Shown here in pieces: positions 43,484 through 51,852 of a stretch of DNA of 64,000 bases (its first letter is position 1; each line of letters opens with the position of its first letter). The position numbers and the translations under genes are program-made. Source of the stretch: Gammaproteobacteria bacterium (GTDB taxonomy: Bacteria > Pseudomonadota > Gammaproteobacteria > Thiohalobacterales > Thiohalobacteraceae); the NCBI GenBank assembly GCA_018819175.1, contig JAHJQQ010000034.1:1-64000 (forward strand), given 5' to 3'. The notes under the pieces were generated by a model. That model worked only from the letters and a program-made list of their open reading frames with translations. It did no database searches and was not told the origin of the DNA.

Positions 43484-44334
43484 CCCAACCGGCCCACACA
43501 GTGCACGCCTACATGGACCATGGTGACCGCATGGTGGTCGCCCTGGTGCTCGCCGCAGCCTTGCATCTACTGATCATCCTGGGGATTTCACTCACACCGG
43601 AGACCCCGGAGCCAAAAGACAATCCTCCCACCCTGGACATTACCCTGGTCCCCAAGCAGAAAACGCCACCGCCCAAGGAAGCGGACTATCTGGCCCAGTC
43701 CAGCCAGGACGGCGCCGGCAACACGGCTGAAAAGATCCGCCCGCAATATGAACAGGAGGCGCGTCAGGCCGGCGCACCGCCACCCACCCCGACCCCGGCG
43801 CATACCCAGGACCTGGCCCGCCCGAACGCCCAGCGCAAAATCCAGGCGGCAGAGGACAAGACCGCGGCGGAGCAGCCCAAACCGGTCTCTGCCATAGAGT
43901 TGATGAATCGCAGCCTGGAGCTAGTGCAGCTTGACCAGCAGCTCAAGCAATCCATGCAGGCCTATTCACAGCGCCCGCGCCAGGCCTTCGTGTCCGCCCG
44001 CACCCAGGAATTCAAATACGCCAGCTACATGAACGACTGGGTGTCCAAGGTGGAGCGCGTCGGCAACCTGAATTACCCCGACGAGGCGCGCCGCAAGAGC
44101 CTGTCCGGCAATCTGATGCTGCAGGTATCGATCAATCAGGACGGCTCGGTCCGGAATATCCAGCTGAAACGCTCATCGGGCTACAAGGTGCTCGACGACG
44201 CCGCCATCCGAATAGTCCAGCTGGCCTCGCCGTTTCCGCCCCTGCCACCGGAAATCAGTAAGGATACCGATATCCTGCATATCACCCGCACCTGGGAATT
44301 CATCAATAATCAGGGTCTGTCGACCCGCAAATGA
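43480..44334 (+). CDS. tonB: TonB-family energy transducer
   Basis: Up to 284 residues: an N-terminal helix (MVVALVLAAALHLLIILGIS), a Pro/Lys/Glu-rich linker crossing the periplasm (NPPTLDITLVPKQKTPPPKE) and a C-terminal TonB domain (YPDEARRKSLSGNLMLQVSI, then LASPFPPLPPEI). The GTG start at 43480 overlaps the upstream stop; ATG at 43513 is an alternative. The position between gshB and algH corresponds to tonB3 of P. aeruginosa, which is needed for twitching motility. No exbB/exbD are in the window. Confidence 0.85.
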   Translation: MTQPAHTVHAYMDHGDRMVVALVLAAALHLLIILGISLTPETPEPKDNPPTLDITLVPKQKTPPPKEADYLAQSSQDGAGNTAEKIRPQYEQEARQAGAPPPTPTPAHTQDLARPNAQRKIQAAEDKTAAEQPKPVSAIELMNRSLELVQLDQQLKQSMQAYSQRPRQAFVSARTQEFKYASYMNDWVSKVERVGNLNYPDEARRKSLSGNLMLQVSINQDGSVRNIQLKRSSGYKVLDDAAIRIVQLASPFPPLPPEISKDTDILHITRTWEFINNQGLSTRK

Positions 44335-44382
44335 GCGGTTTGCCCTTGCGACCACACCGGCGCCTGCCGGATACTAGCAGGC

Positions 44383-44943
44383 ATGGCTGACACCGAGTTC
44401 CTCATCAATCACTTCCTGATCGCCATGCCGGGATTGGCGGACCCCAATTTCTTCCATACCGTCACCTACATCTGTGAACACGATGCAGATGGCGCCATGG
44501 GCATCGTCATCAACCGTCCGCTGGACCTGAGCCTGGGCGACATCCTGTCCCACATGGATATCAACGCCACGCCAGACACGGCGCCGCTGCCGGTATTCCA
44601 GGGTGGACCGGTGCAGACCGAGCGTGGTTTTGTCGTCCACGCCCCGCTGGGGGATTGGGAGGCCACGCTGAAAGTCAGCGAGGAGATCGGCGTCACCGCC
44701 TCGCAGGATGTGCTCGCCTCCATCGCCGCCGGCAAGGGTCCCCCGCGTTCACTGATCGCCCTCGGTTATGCGGGCTGGGGCGCCGGTCAGCTGGAACAGG
44801 AAATGGCCGACAATGTCTGGCTGAGCGGCCCGGCGACGGCCGAAGTGCTGTTCGACACGCCGGTGGAAAAACGCTGGGAGGCCGCCGCGGGGTTGCTCGG
44901 TGTCGACCTGACCCTACTCTCCAGCGACGCCGGTCATGCCTGA
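44383..44943 (+). CDS. algH: AlgH/YqgE family protein (DUF179)
   Basis: A 186-residue protein of unknown molecular role, described as a regulator of alginate in Pseudomonas. It has the family start LINHFLIAMPGLADPNFFHT, VTYICEHDADGAMGIVINRP, VFQGGPVQTERGFVVH and the ALGYAGWGAGQLEQEM motif. It overlaps ruvX by 8 bp. This algH-ruvX-pyrR-pyrB order is conserved in gammaproteobacteria. Confidence 0.92.
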   Translation: MADTEFLINHFLIAMPGLADPNFFHTVTYICEHDADGAMGIVINRPLDLSLGDILSHMDINATPDTAPLPVFQGGPVQTERGFVVHAPLGDWEATLKVSEEIGVTASQDVLASIAAGKGPPRSLIALGYAGWGAGQLEQEMADNVWLSGPATAEVLFDTPVEKRWEAAAGLLGVDLTLLSSDAGHA

Positions 44944-45400
44944 GGCACACGCGAATGTCATTACCGGCATGACCCGCACGACGCCGCACCAGACACTCCT
45001 GGGTTTTGATTTCGGCAGCCGCCGCATCGGCGTGGCGGTGGGCCAACGCATCACCGGCACCGCCAGCGCCCTGATCACCCTGACGGCGCGCGACGGCCAA
45101 CCCGATTGGAGCGAGATCGAAAAACTCATCGCCACCTGGCAGCCGGACGCACTGGTGGTCGGCCTGCCGCTGGCACTGGACGGCAGCCACAGCGATACGA
45201 CACGCGCCGCGGAACGTTTCGCGCGCCGCCTGCACGGCCGCTTTCAGCTGCCTGCGTATCTGCACGACGAACGCCTGAGTTCACATGCCGCCGAGCACTG
45301 GACGGATCAAGGCTCCGGCAAAGCTGCGCCACGCGACGCACTCGATAAGGTCGCGGCACAGATCATTCTGCAAGACTGGCTGGATAGTCAGGGAGACTAA
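44936..45400 (+). CDS. ruvX: Putative pre-16S rRNA nuclease / Holliday junction resolvase-like YqgF
   Basis: A 154-residue RNase H-fold protein, also called YqgF, linked to maturation of the 16S rRNA 5' end. It shows LLGFDFGSRRIGVAVGQ with the first catalytic Asp, VVGLPLALDGS, YLHDERLSS with the acidic residue and a final DALDKVAAQIILQDWLD. The first 20 residues are extra, so GTG- or ATG-internal starts (e.g. at MTRTTPHQ) are possible. The start codon lies inside algH, so the two are coupled. Confidence 0.92.
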   Translation: MPEAHANVITGMTRTTPHQTLLGFDFGSRRIGVAVGQRITGTASALITLTARDGQPDWSEIEKLIATWQPDALVVGLPLALDGSHSDTTRAAERFARRLHGRFQLPAYLHDERLSSHAAEHWTDQGSGKAAPRDALDKVAAQIILQDWLDSQGD

Positions 45401-45402
45401 AC

Positions 45403-45909
45403 ATGGACAAGAACAACGACGTCGACACACTGCTCGACGCCATGGCCGCGCAACTGCGCACGCTCATCAGCGAACGCAAACTCACGGAACCGGCCATGGT
45501 CGGCATCCACACCGGCGGTGTCTGGGTGGCGGAACGCCTGCATAAAAAACTCGGCTTGGATGTGCCGCTCGGCAGTCTGGATATCTCCTTCTACCGCGAC
45601 GACTTCACGCGCATTGGCATGAACCCGCAGGTGCGACCGTCGCAACTGCCTTTCGATATCGACAACCGCCACATCATATTGGTCGATGACGTTCTGCACA
45701 CCGGCCGCACCATCCGCGCCGCACTCAACGAACTGTTCGACTACGGCCGGCCCGCGTCCATCCAACTCGCCGTATTGGTCGATCGCTGCGGCCGCGAGCT
45801 GCCCATCGAAGCCAACGTCGTCGGCCGGAAAATGGATCTCGGCAACGGCGAACATGTGAAACTCACCGGCCCCGAACCTCTCACCCTGGAGCTGCAGACA
45901 CCCGCATGA
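45403..45909 (+). CDS. pyrR: PyrR bifunctional regulator / uracil phosphoribosyltransferase
   Basis: A 168-residue phosphoribosyltransferase-fold protein. The PRPP motif is RHIILVDDVLHTGRTIRAAL, and the N-terminal IHTGGVWVAERLHKKLG and SFYRDDFTRIG are typical. In some bacteria it attenuates pyr genes by binding RNA; in gammaproteobacteria that role is unproven. AGGGAGA precedes the ATG. The stop overlaps the ATG of the open frame in repeat A3 (ATGA at 45906-45909). Confidence 0.93.
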   Translation: MDKNNDVDTLLDAMAAQLRTLISERKLTEPAMVGIHTGGVWVAERLHKKLGLDVPLGSLDISFYRDDFTRIGMNPQVRPSQLPFDIDNRHIILVDDVLHTGRTIRAALNELFDYGRPASIQLAVLVDRCGRELPIEANVVGRKMDLGNGEHVKLTGPEPLTLELQTPA

Positions 45910-46106
45910 ATCTAAAAAAATCATTTCAGCCACGGAAACACACGGAAGACACTGAAACACAGTGCATTCCTGAAGCGACTATTCACCACCTTGCGGGTGA
46001 TAGAGATACCTGCCTGCCTGTGCAATGCACGCAGACAGGCTTGAAGCTTATGATCTTGTCCGGGTTTTTCCGTGTGGTTCCGTGGCAAATGCGGTTTATA
46101 GGATGA
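45906..46106 (+). repeat. Family A element, copy A3, an open mini-frame joining pyrR to pyrB
   Basis: The ends match those of A1 (CAGCCACGGAAACACACGG at the left, TGGCAAATGCGGTTTATAGG at the right). The core is in the inverted state (CTATTCACCACCTTGCGGGT ... ATGATCTTGTCCGGG) and carries an insert of about 45 bp with its own CCTGCCTG/CAGACAGG pair. A 66-codon frame runs through it from an ATG overlapping the pyrR stop to a TGA overlapping the pyrB ATG. Whether the peptide is made is unknown. Confidence 0.8.
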
Positions 46107-47086
46107 ATCACGCCGAATTGCAGATGGATGCGCAGGGACGCCTGCGCCACTTCCTGACCATCGAGGGCCTGAGCCGGCAACTGGTGACGGACATTCTGGA
46201 TACCGCCGAATCCTTTTCCGGCGTAACCGAACAAACGGTCAAAAAGGTCCCGCTGCTGCGCGGCAAAACCATCGTCAATCTGTTCTTCGAGGCCAGCACG
46301 CGCACCCGAACCACCTTTGAACTCGCGGCCAAACGGCTTTCGGCCGACGTGCTCAATATGAACATCGGCGCCTCCAGCGCCACCAAGGGCGAGACGCTGC
46401 TCGATACCTTACGCAATCTCGAAGCCATGCACGTCGACATGTTCGTGGTGCGCCATGCCGAATCCGGTGCCGCGCACTTCATCGCCCAGCATGTCGCGCC
46501 GCACGTCAGCGTCATCAACGGCGGCGATGGCCGGCATGCACATCCGACCCAGGCCATGTTGGACATGTTCACCATCCGCCGCGTGAAGGGGCCGGATTTC
46601 GGTCGCCTGCGCATTGCGATTGTCGGCGATCTGTTGCACTCGCGCGTGGCACGTTCGCAGATCCATGCCCTGAACATCCTCAACGCCGGTGAGGTGCGCG
46701 TCGTCGCGCCGCGCACGCTGATACCCGCCGATGCCGCCAGCCTCGGTGTGCATGTATATAACAATTTCGAAGAAGGCATCCGCGATGTGGATGTCATCAT
46801 GATGCTGCGCCTGCAACGCGAACGCATGCAGGGCGCGCTGCTGCCCAGCGAACACGAATACTTCCGCCTGTTCGGCCTGACGGAGAAACGTCTGGCGCTG
46901 GCCAAGCCGGATGTCACCGTGATGCACCCCGGCCCGATCAACCGCGGTGTGGAAATGGATTCGCAGGTCGCCGACGGCCCGCACTCGGTGATCCTTGCGC
47001 AGGTCACCCACGGCATCGCCGTGCGCATGGCGGTGATGTCGATGGCGATGGGCCAGAAGGCCCAATCCGGGGAGGGCAACGCATGA
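46103..47086 (+). CDS. pyrB: Aspartate carbamoyltransferase catalytic subunit
   Basis: About 327 residues; it joins carbamoyl phosphate and aspartate, the first committed step of pyrimidine synthesis. Motifs are NLFFEASTRTRTTFELAAKR for carbamoyl phosphate, GGDGRHAHPTQAMLDMF, and VMHPGPINRGVEM. The start at ATG 46103 (MNHAELQMDAQGR) lies at the end of repeat A3 and overlaps the stop of the repeat's open frame; a longer frame into the repeat is not credible. It overlaps the dihydroorotase-like gene by 4 bp, and with it should form the Pseudomonas-type mixed complex. Confidence 0.95.
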   Translation: MNHAELQMDAQGRLRHFLTIEGLSRQLVTDILDTAESFSGVTEQTVKKVPLLRGKTIVNLFFEASTRTRTTFELAAKRLSADVLNMNIGASSATKGETLLDTLRNLEAMHVDMFVVRHAESGAAHFIAQHVAPHVSVINGGDGRHAHPTQAMLDMFTIRRVKGPDFGRLRIAIVGDLLHSRVARSQIHALNILNAGEVRVVAPRTLIPADAASLGVHVYNNFEEGIRDVDVIMMLRLQRERMQGALLPSEHEYFRLFGLTEKRLALAKPDVTVMHPGPINRGVEMDSQVADGPHSVILAQVTHGIAVRMAVMSMAMGQKAQSGEGNA

Positions 47087-48393
47087 TCCCGTTGCGGAAA
47101 CGCGCCGCCTTCGTGATCCGTGGCGGTCGCGTGATCGACCCGGCGAACAATATCGACAGCACCACCGATGTGTATGTGCAACGTGGCAAGATTGTCGGCA
47201 TGGGTACAGCGCCGGACGATTTCACGGCCGACCATGAAATCGATGCTCAGGGCAGGATCGTTTGTCCGGGCCTGGTCGATCTCAGCGCACGCTTGCGCGA
47301 GCCCGGCAACGAACACAAGGCCACCATCGAATCCGAAACCCGCGCGGCGGCCGCGGGGGGTATCACCACGCTGTGTTGCCCACCCGACACCAACCCGATA
47401 ATCGACACGCCGGCCGTGGTGGAACTGATCCGGCATCGCAGCGAACAGGCGGGCTTTGCGCGCGTCGTCACGCTTGGTGCATTGACCAAAGAACTGTTAG
47501 GCGAACGCCTCACCGAGGCTGCCGCATTGAAACAGGCCGGCTGTGTCGGCCTGAGCAATGCGCTGCTACCGCTCAGCAATACGCAGGTGCAACGTCGCGC
47601 CTATGAATACGCCGCAACCTTCGATATCACCGTGTTCATTCACGCCGAGGATTTCTGGCTGGCCAATGGCGGGTGTGCGCATGAAGGCGCCATTTCCACG
47701 CGCATGGGCCTGCCGGCGATTCCGGCCGCTGCGGAGACCGCGGCTGTCGCACGCGATCTTGCCCTCATCGAACAGACCGGCGTGCGCGCGCACTTCTGCC
47801 GGCTGACCACCGCGCGTGCAGTGCAGATGGTGGCACGCGCGCAATATGACGGCCTGCCGGTGACTGCCGATGTCGCCACGCCCTATCTGTATCTGACTGA
47901 TGTTGATCTGGTCGGCTTCAACGCCCAGTGTCATGTGCAGCCGCCATTGCGCGGCCAGCATGATCGCGAGGCCCTGCGCGCCGGACTCGCTCGCGGCACC
48001 CTGAGCGCACTGTGTTCCGATCATCAGCCACACGAAGCCGATGCCAAGCTGGCACCGTTCATCTCCACCGCACCGGGCATTTCGGGTGTGGACACGCTGT
48101 TGTCACTCGGCCTGCGCTTGATAGATGAAAATCTGCTCACGCTGCCGGAAGTCATCGCGCGCCTGTCACACGGGCCGGCACGCATACTGGGTCTGGATCA
48201 GCAAGGCATCGGCACTCTGTCCATCGGCAAACCGGCGGATATTGTCGTGTTCGACCCCAATCAACCCTGGCGCGTCAATACATCAACCCTGAACAGCGCC
48301 GGCCACAACACCCCGTTCATGAACTGGGAATTGAAGGGCCAGGTCACGCATACCCTGCTGGGCGGCAAGCTGGTGTTTCAGCGGGAAGGCTAG
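47083..48393 (+). CDS. pyrC': Dihydroorotase-like PyrC', catalytically inactive
   Basis: A 436-residue amidohydrolase-fold protein. The metal-binding HxH of active enzymes is replaced: DLSARLREPG at 66-75 has Ser68 and Arg70 where His residues should be. The later His is also lost (HFCRLTT has Arg240), as is the one in TADVATPYLY. HAED (187-190) and D313 (SDHQPH) remain. This is the pattern of PyrC' in Pseudomonas, a structural partner for aspartate carbamoyltransferase. The start overlaps the pyrB stop by 4 bp. A real dihydroorotase must lie elsewhere. Confidence 0.88.
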   Translation: MIPLRKRAAFVIRGGRVIDPANNIDSTTDVYVQRGKIVGMGTAPDDFTADHEIDAQGRIVCPGLVDLSARLREPGNEHKATIESETRAAAAGGITTLCCPPDTNPIIDTPAVVELIRHRSEQAGFARVVTLGALTKELLGERLTEAAALKQAGCVGLSNALLPLSNTQVQRRAYEYAATFDITVFIHAEDFWLANGGCAHEGAISTRMGLPAIPAAAETAAVARDLALIEQTGVRAHFCRLTTARAVQMVARAQYDGLPVTADVATPYLYLTDVDLVGFNAQCHVQPPLRGQHDREALRAGLARGTLSALCSDHQPHEADAKLAPFISTAPGISGVDTLLSLGLRLIDENLLTLPEVIARLSHGPARILGLDQQGIGTLSIGKPADIVVFDPNQPWRVNTSTLNSAGHNTPFMNWELKGQVTHTLLGGKLVFQREG

Positions 48394-48396
48394 CGC

Positions 48397-48490
48397 CTGT
48401 CGGGCGCGGCCTTCGGCCTGAACTCGACCTACATTGTAAAGAGCACAGCATCGTAGGTCGGATTCAGCGGCGTGGCCGCGCGTCCGACAG
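48397..48490. repeat. Family I palindrome (GTAGGTCGGATTCAGC type)
   Basis: The left arm CTGTCGGGCGCGGCC ... CTCGACCTAC pairs with GTAGGTCGGATTCAG ... GGCCGCGCGTCCGACAG. The loop is about 20 bp. It begins 3 bp after the pyrC' stop and could act as an end-of-transcript hairpin. The remaining DNA up to 48644 shows no gene. Confidence 0.8.
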
Positions 48491-48644
48491 ACAAACCCAC
48501 CGCAATAGATGGCGGGCAAACCATTCACACAACGCCTATTCTTCTCCTTAGCAGAACAAACTTTTGCGCCCCGGGCTGTTTATCCCCACGACGTCTACAG
48601 CCATCATGCTTCCCACCGATGCTTAGTCAGAACCAGGCCACACT

Positions 48645-49187
48645 ATGCTGAAAAACAGCTCAACCGATTTTGGAGCCATTGCCATCACGCTGCACTGGGT
48701 GGTGGTACTGACGGTGATCGGGCTGTTTATCTCGGGCCTGTGGATGACCGGTCTGGATTACTACGACGACTGGTATCACCGCGCACCGGAACTGCATAAG
48801 GGCATTGGCGTGCTGCTGTTCATCCTGCTGCTAGCCAAACTCGTCTGGCGCTGGTTGGATCCCTTACCCAAGTCCGACACAACGCATAAAGTCTGGGAAC
48901 AGTGGGCCGCCCGTGCCGCTCATCTCCTGCTGTATGTGCTGATGTTTGCCGTGATGATCGCCGGTTATCTGATTCCGACCGCCGATGGACAACCGCTGCA
49001 GGTCTTTGGCCTGTTTTCAGTACCGGCAACGCTCAGTGGTATCGACAATCAGGAAGACATCGCCGGAGAGATACATGAACTCTTGGCGTTTGGCCTGGTC
49101 GGATTGGCCATAGTTCATGCGCTCGCCGCGCTGAAACATCATTTCATCGACCGCGACCGCACGCTCAAACGTATGCTCGGCCGCTGA
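48645..49187 (+). CDS. Cytochrome b561 family protein
   Basis: A 180-residue inner-membrane haem protein with four helices. Candidate axial histidines are in AITLHWVVVLTVI, HRAPELHKGIGVLLF, RAAHLLLYVLMFA and LAIVHALAALKHHF. Such proteins carry electrons from quinol or react with superoxide. It is followed 32 bp later by a YceI gene, a frequent pairing. The ribosome-binding site is weak (CCAGGCCACACT). Confidence 0.9.
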   Translation: MLKNSSTDFGAIAITLHWVVVLTVIGLFISGLWMTGLDYYDDWYHRAPELHKGIGVLLFILLLAKLVWRWLDPLPKSDTTHKVWEQWAARAAHLLLYVLMFAVMIAGYLIPTADGQPLQVFGLFSVPATLSGIDNQEDIAGEIHELLAFGLVGLAIVHALAALKHHFIDRDRTLKRMLGR

Positions 49188-49219
49188 TATCTCAACCGCA
49201 TAGAAACAAGGAGAATTCC

Positions 49220-49798
49220 ATGAACAAGTATGCCGCGCACGCCCTGGCACTCATCACTACTCTATCCGTCCCGGCCTACGCACCGGCAGCCGACTATGTG
49301 ATCGACACCGCCAAGGCGCATGCCTTCATTCAATTCCGCATCCAGCATCTCGGCTACAGCTGGCTGTACGGACGCTTCAATGAATTCAACGGCACGTTCA
49401 GTTATGACGAAAAGAATCCCTCCGCCAACAAGGTTGAGGTGACCATCAACACCGCCAGCATCGACTCCAATTTCGCCGAGCGTGACAAGCATCTGCGCAG
49501 CGATGATTTCCTGGATGTGAAAAAATTCCCGCAGGCACGTTTCGTCAGTACCCAGTTCGAAGACCAGGGCGAGGGCAAGGCTGTACTCAAAGGCGACTTC
49601 ACCCTGCATGGCGTGACCAAGCCCATCGTCATCGCCGTCGAACGTGTCGGCCAGGGCGACGACCCCTGGGGCGGTTACCGGGCCGGCTTTTATGGCACCA
49701 CGGTGTTGAAACTCGCCGATTACGGCATCACCCGCGACCTCGGGCCGGCTTCCCAAGAGGTTGAATTGATGCTGTCCGTAGAAGGCATCCGCCAATAG
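49220..49798 (+). CDS. YceI family periplasmic lipid-binding protein
   Basis: A 192-residue protein with a signal peptide (MNKYAAHALALITTLSVPAY, cleavage near APA-AD). The mature part is a YceI lipocalin-like barrel: YVIDTAKAHAFIQFRIQHLG, INTASIDSNFAERDKHLRSD, DFFLDVKKFP-like turn and FTLHGVTKPIV. The family binds polyisoprenoids such as quinones. It follows cytochrome b561, so quinone handling is a reasonable inference. AAGGAGA precedes the ATG. Confidence 0.92.
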   Translation: MNKYAAHALALITTLSVPAYAPAADYVIDTAKAHAFIQFRIQHLGYSWLYGRFNEFNGTFSYDEKNPSANKVEVTINTASIDSNFAERDKHLRSDDFLDVKKFPQARFVSTQFEDQGEGKAVLKGDFTLHGVTKPIVIAVERVGQGDDPWGGYRAGFYGTTVLKLADYGITRDLGPASQEVELMLSVEGIRQ

Positions 49799-49936
49799 AC
49801 CAGATTCTGGTGCGATAAACGCACGCGCTGGCCGAGCACGCCTGCCAGCGCGCGCGGAATCTGGTACCTTTGCGCCCCATACACCCGGGCCGTCCACCAC
49901 GACAGGTGACGACCGCACCACTGGACGCACAGACCC

Positions 49937-50824
49937 ATGACCCAAGCCGCCTTATCCAAACCGCATCGCGGGACCATTTTCGTCGAGGACGCGGAAATCC
50001 TGTCGCATCAGGCCCACCCCGGTGACCAGTATATTCTGCGCATCCAGGCGCCGCAGTGCGCCGCACACGCCCAACCCGGCAGCTTCGCGCATATCACCTG
50101 CGGACCCGAGCTGCCCATGCGGCGACCGCTGTCGATCATGCGCGTCGATCCGAAACAGGGCTGGGTGGATTTTCTCTACAAAGCCATCGGCCAGGGCACG
50201 CGTCTGCTGGCCCAACGCAAGGTCGGCGAACACATCAGTGTGATGGGCCCGATCGGCAAACCCTTCCAGGCGCATCGCGAACGCCCGCGCACCTTGTTGA
50301 TGGGCGGTGGTGTCGGCATCCCGCCCATGGTGTTTCTGGCCGAACACCTGAAAGCGGATAAACACTGGCAGCCTCTGGTGCTGATGGGCTCGGAAGTGCC
50401 CTTCCCGTTCCAGACCCAACCCTCGCGCATCCTGATACCCGGCATGCCCGAGGGTGTGATTGCCAACATGCCGTTGCTGGAAGACTGGGGCGTGCCGTCG
50501 CGCCTCGCGAGTCTGCAAGGTTATCCCGGCTGCTTCGAGGGCTACATCACCGACCTCGCGCGCGCCTGGCTGAACACCCTCAGTGACGCACAACGCAACG
50601 AGGTCGAAATCTTCGCCTGCGGCCCGCACCCCATGCTCGCCGCCACCGCCAAACTCGCCCGCGAATTCGATCTGCCCTGCCAGGTGTCACTGGAGGAATT
50701 CATGGCCTGCGCCGTCGGCGGCTGCGCCGGCTGCACCGTGCTGGTACAAACCGAGCAAGGCCCGGCCATGAAACGCGTGTGCGTGGATGGGCCGGTGTTT
50801 GATGCGCGGCAGGTGTTCAGTTGA
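49937..50824 (+). CDS. PyrK-like electron transfer flavo-iron-sulfur protein
   Basis: A 295-residue ferredoxin-reductase-fold protein resembling the electron transfer subunit of dihydroorotate dehydrogenase B. The FAD site is MRRPLSIMRVD, the NAD site LLMGGGVGIPPMVFL, and a [2Fe-2S] cluster is bound by the cysteines of EFMACAVGGCAGC with the late KRVCVDGPVF. No PyrD partner is present here. The nearness of pyrB/pyrC' suggests a pyrimidine role, but it could serve another oxidoreductase. Confidence 0.8.
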   Translation: MTQAALSKPHRGTIFVEDAEILSHQAHPGDQYILRIQAPQCAAHAQPGSFAHITCGPELPMRRPLSIMRVDPKQGWVDFLYKAIGQGTRLLAQRKVGEHISVMGPIGKPFQAHRERPRTLLMGGGVGIPPMVFLAEHLKADKHWQPLVLMGSEVPFPFQTQPSRILIPGMPEGVIANMPLLEDWGVPSRLASLQGYPGCFEGYITDLARAWLNTLSDAQRNEVEIFACGPHPMLAATAKLAREFDLPCQVSLEEFMACAVGGCAGCTVLVQTEQGPAMKRVCVDGPVFDARQVFS

Positions 50825-50883
50825 GCATTAACAACCGGAGACGGATCACGACTTCCGAACGCTGACTTTCTGAGCCTCAGAAT

Positions 50884-51117
50884 ATGAGCAAACTGATAGA
50901 AGGATATGGCACACAGCGCGGCAGCGACATTCATCGCGACGGAATGTATTTGGAGCTGGTCGACGAGAACACTGGCGATTTGGTCGCAGAGGTATTTTAC
51001 TCAGACACGACTCACATGATGACAATATCAATTTTCCAGCAGGAGCTGCCATTACATGTAGTCGAAATACTTATTAAGCGAGCAAAACACGATCTACCAC
51101 CAACAAACGTCGCCTAA
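50884..51117 (+). CDS. Small hypothetical protein, 77 aa
   Basis: This 77-residue soluble protein starts MSKLIEGYGTQRGSDIHRDG and continues MYLELVDENTGDLVAEVFYS, then TISIFQQELPLHVVEILIK. It has a small alpha/beta look and no signal. I do not recognise it. It stands 59 bp after the PyrK-like gene; no clear ribosome-binding site is seen (TGAGCCTCAGAAT). Codon and reading-frame quality suggest it is real. Confidence 0.55.
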   Translation: MSKLIEGYGTQRGSDIHRDGMYLELVDENTGDLVAEVFYSDTTHMMTISIFQQELPLHVVEILIKRAKHDLPPTNVA

Positions 51118-51306
51118 CACGCGTATTACAAGCACTCTGCCCCTTGAACCGTCTAATAGTAGTTAACCAGCATTCGGGGTCAGAGAAAATCTTTTTGTTC
51201 CGGATCATTAGCTATCTTTATTGCTACTGATGCCGTAGGTGGCACTAGTCTAGGGTCAATAGGTCACACTCGATTTATCTAATCTTAACCACGACAGGAG
51301 AACGAC

Positions 51307-51399
51307 ATGGCAAAGGGCATGGACAAGAAAAAAGAAGTCAAAAAGAAACCAGCGAAGACAATGAAAGAAAAACGCGCCGAAAAAGCCGCCAAGAAATAG
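51307..51399 (+). CDS. Very small Lys-rich protein, 30 aa
   Basis: The frame reads MAKGMDKKKEVKKKPAKTMK and then EKRAEKAAKK. About half the residues are Lys or Arg, so it is highly basic and probably disordered or nucleic-acid binding. A good AGGAGA ribosome-binding site lies 5 bp upstream, and a very strong terminator follows at 51421. Similar tiny Lys-rich proteins beginning MAKG.D.KK exist in other proteobacteria, as I recall. The function is unknown. Confidence 0.7.
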   Translation: MAKGMDKKKEVKKKPAKTMKEKRAEKAAKK

Positions 51400-51420
51400 T
51401 AAAGCGAAACTAACCGCGTA

Positions 51421-51468
51421 CGGACAAACAAAAACGCCGCAGTCACTCGCGGCGTTTTTGTTTGTCCG
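51421..51468. terminator. Strong bidirectional terminator after the 30-aa gene
   Basis: CGGACAAACAAAAACGCCGC pairs perfectly over 20 bp with GCGGCGTTTTTGTTTGTCCG around an 8-nt loop. T-runs are present on both strands. Confidence 0.93.
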
Positions 51469-51517
51469 GTCGATAAGAGACAGGTCACTGTTTCATAATA
51501 GTGGCCATTATTTTGTA

Positions 51518-51819
51518 GGCTCAACGCGGATTCGTGTCGGTAAACAGGCAACGTTCGGAGTATCTCCACGGCGGAGCCTCACAAGACCGGACAGCAGGCA
51601 CCGGGCCGGCATCGCAATCGTAGCTTGGATGAAGCGTAGCGGAATCCGGGGATGCACCGCCGTGACCAGGGCGATCACGATAGCGTGCGCCGCCTCCCCA
51701 GGCGTAGTTCCCGGATTACGCTTCGCTTCATCCGGGCTACATAATCGCCTTCCCACTACTGAACAGGGTGTGCGACCCCTTCCGGGGGCCAATTCACCCT
51801 CACGAATCCGCGTTGAGCC
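51518..51819. repeat. Composite element: outer inverted repeats around an inner palindrome
   Basis: The outer ends GGCTCAACGCGGATTCGTG (51518-51536) and CACGAATCCGCGTTGAGCC (51801-51819) match 19 of 19. Inside, at 51620-51740, is a second palindrome with 31-bp arms (TAGC.TGGATGAAGCG and CGCTTCATCC..GCTA), a well-known intergenic type. No gene is coded between the outer ends. It looks like one element inserted into another. Confidence 0.85.
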
Positions 51820-51852
51820 ATTTTGTATAAGCACCATTAGAACAACCAACTC

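Noticed and set aside
46108..47436. A 442-codon minus-strand frame over pyrB and the start of pyrC'
   Set aside because: Antisense shadow; composition is unlike a real protein.
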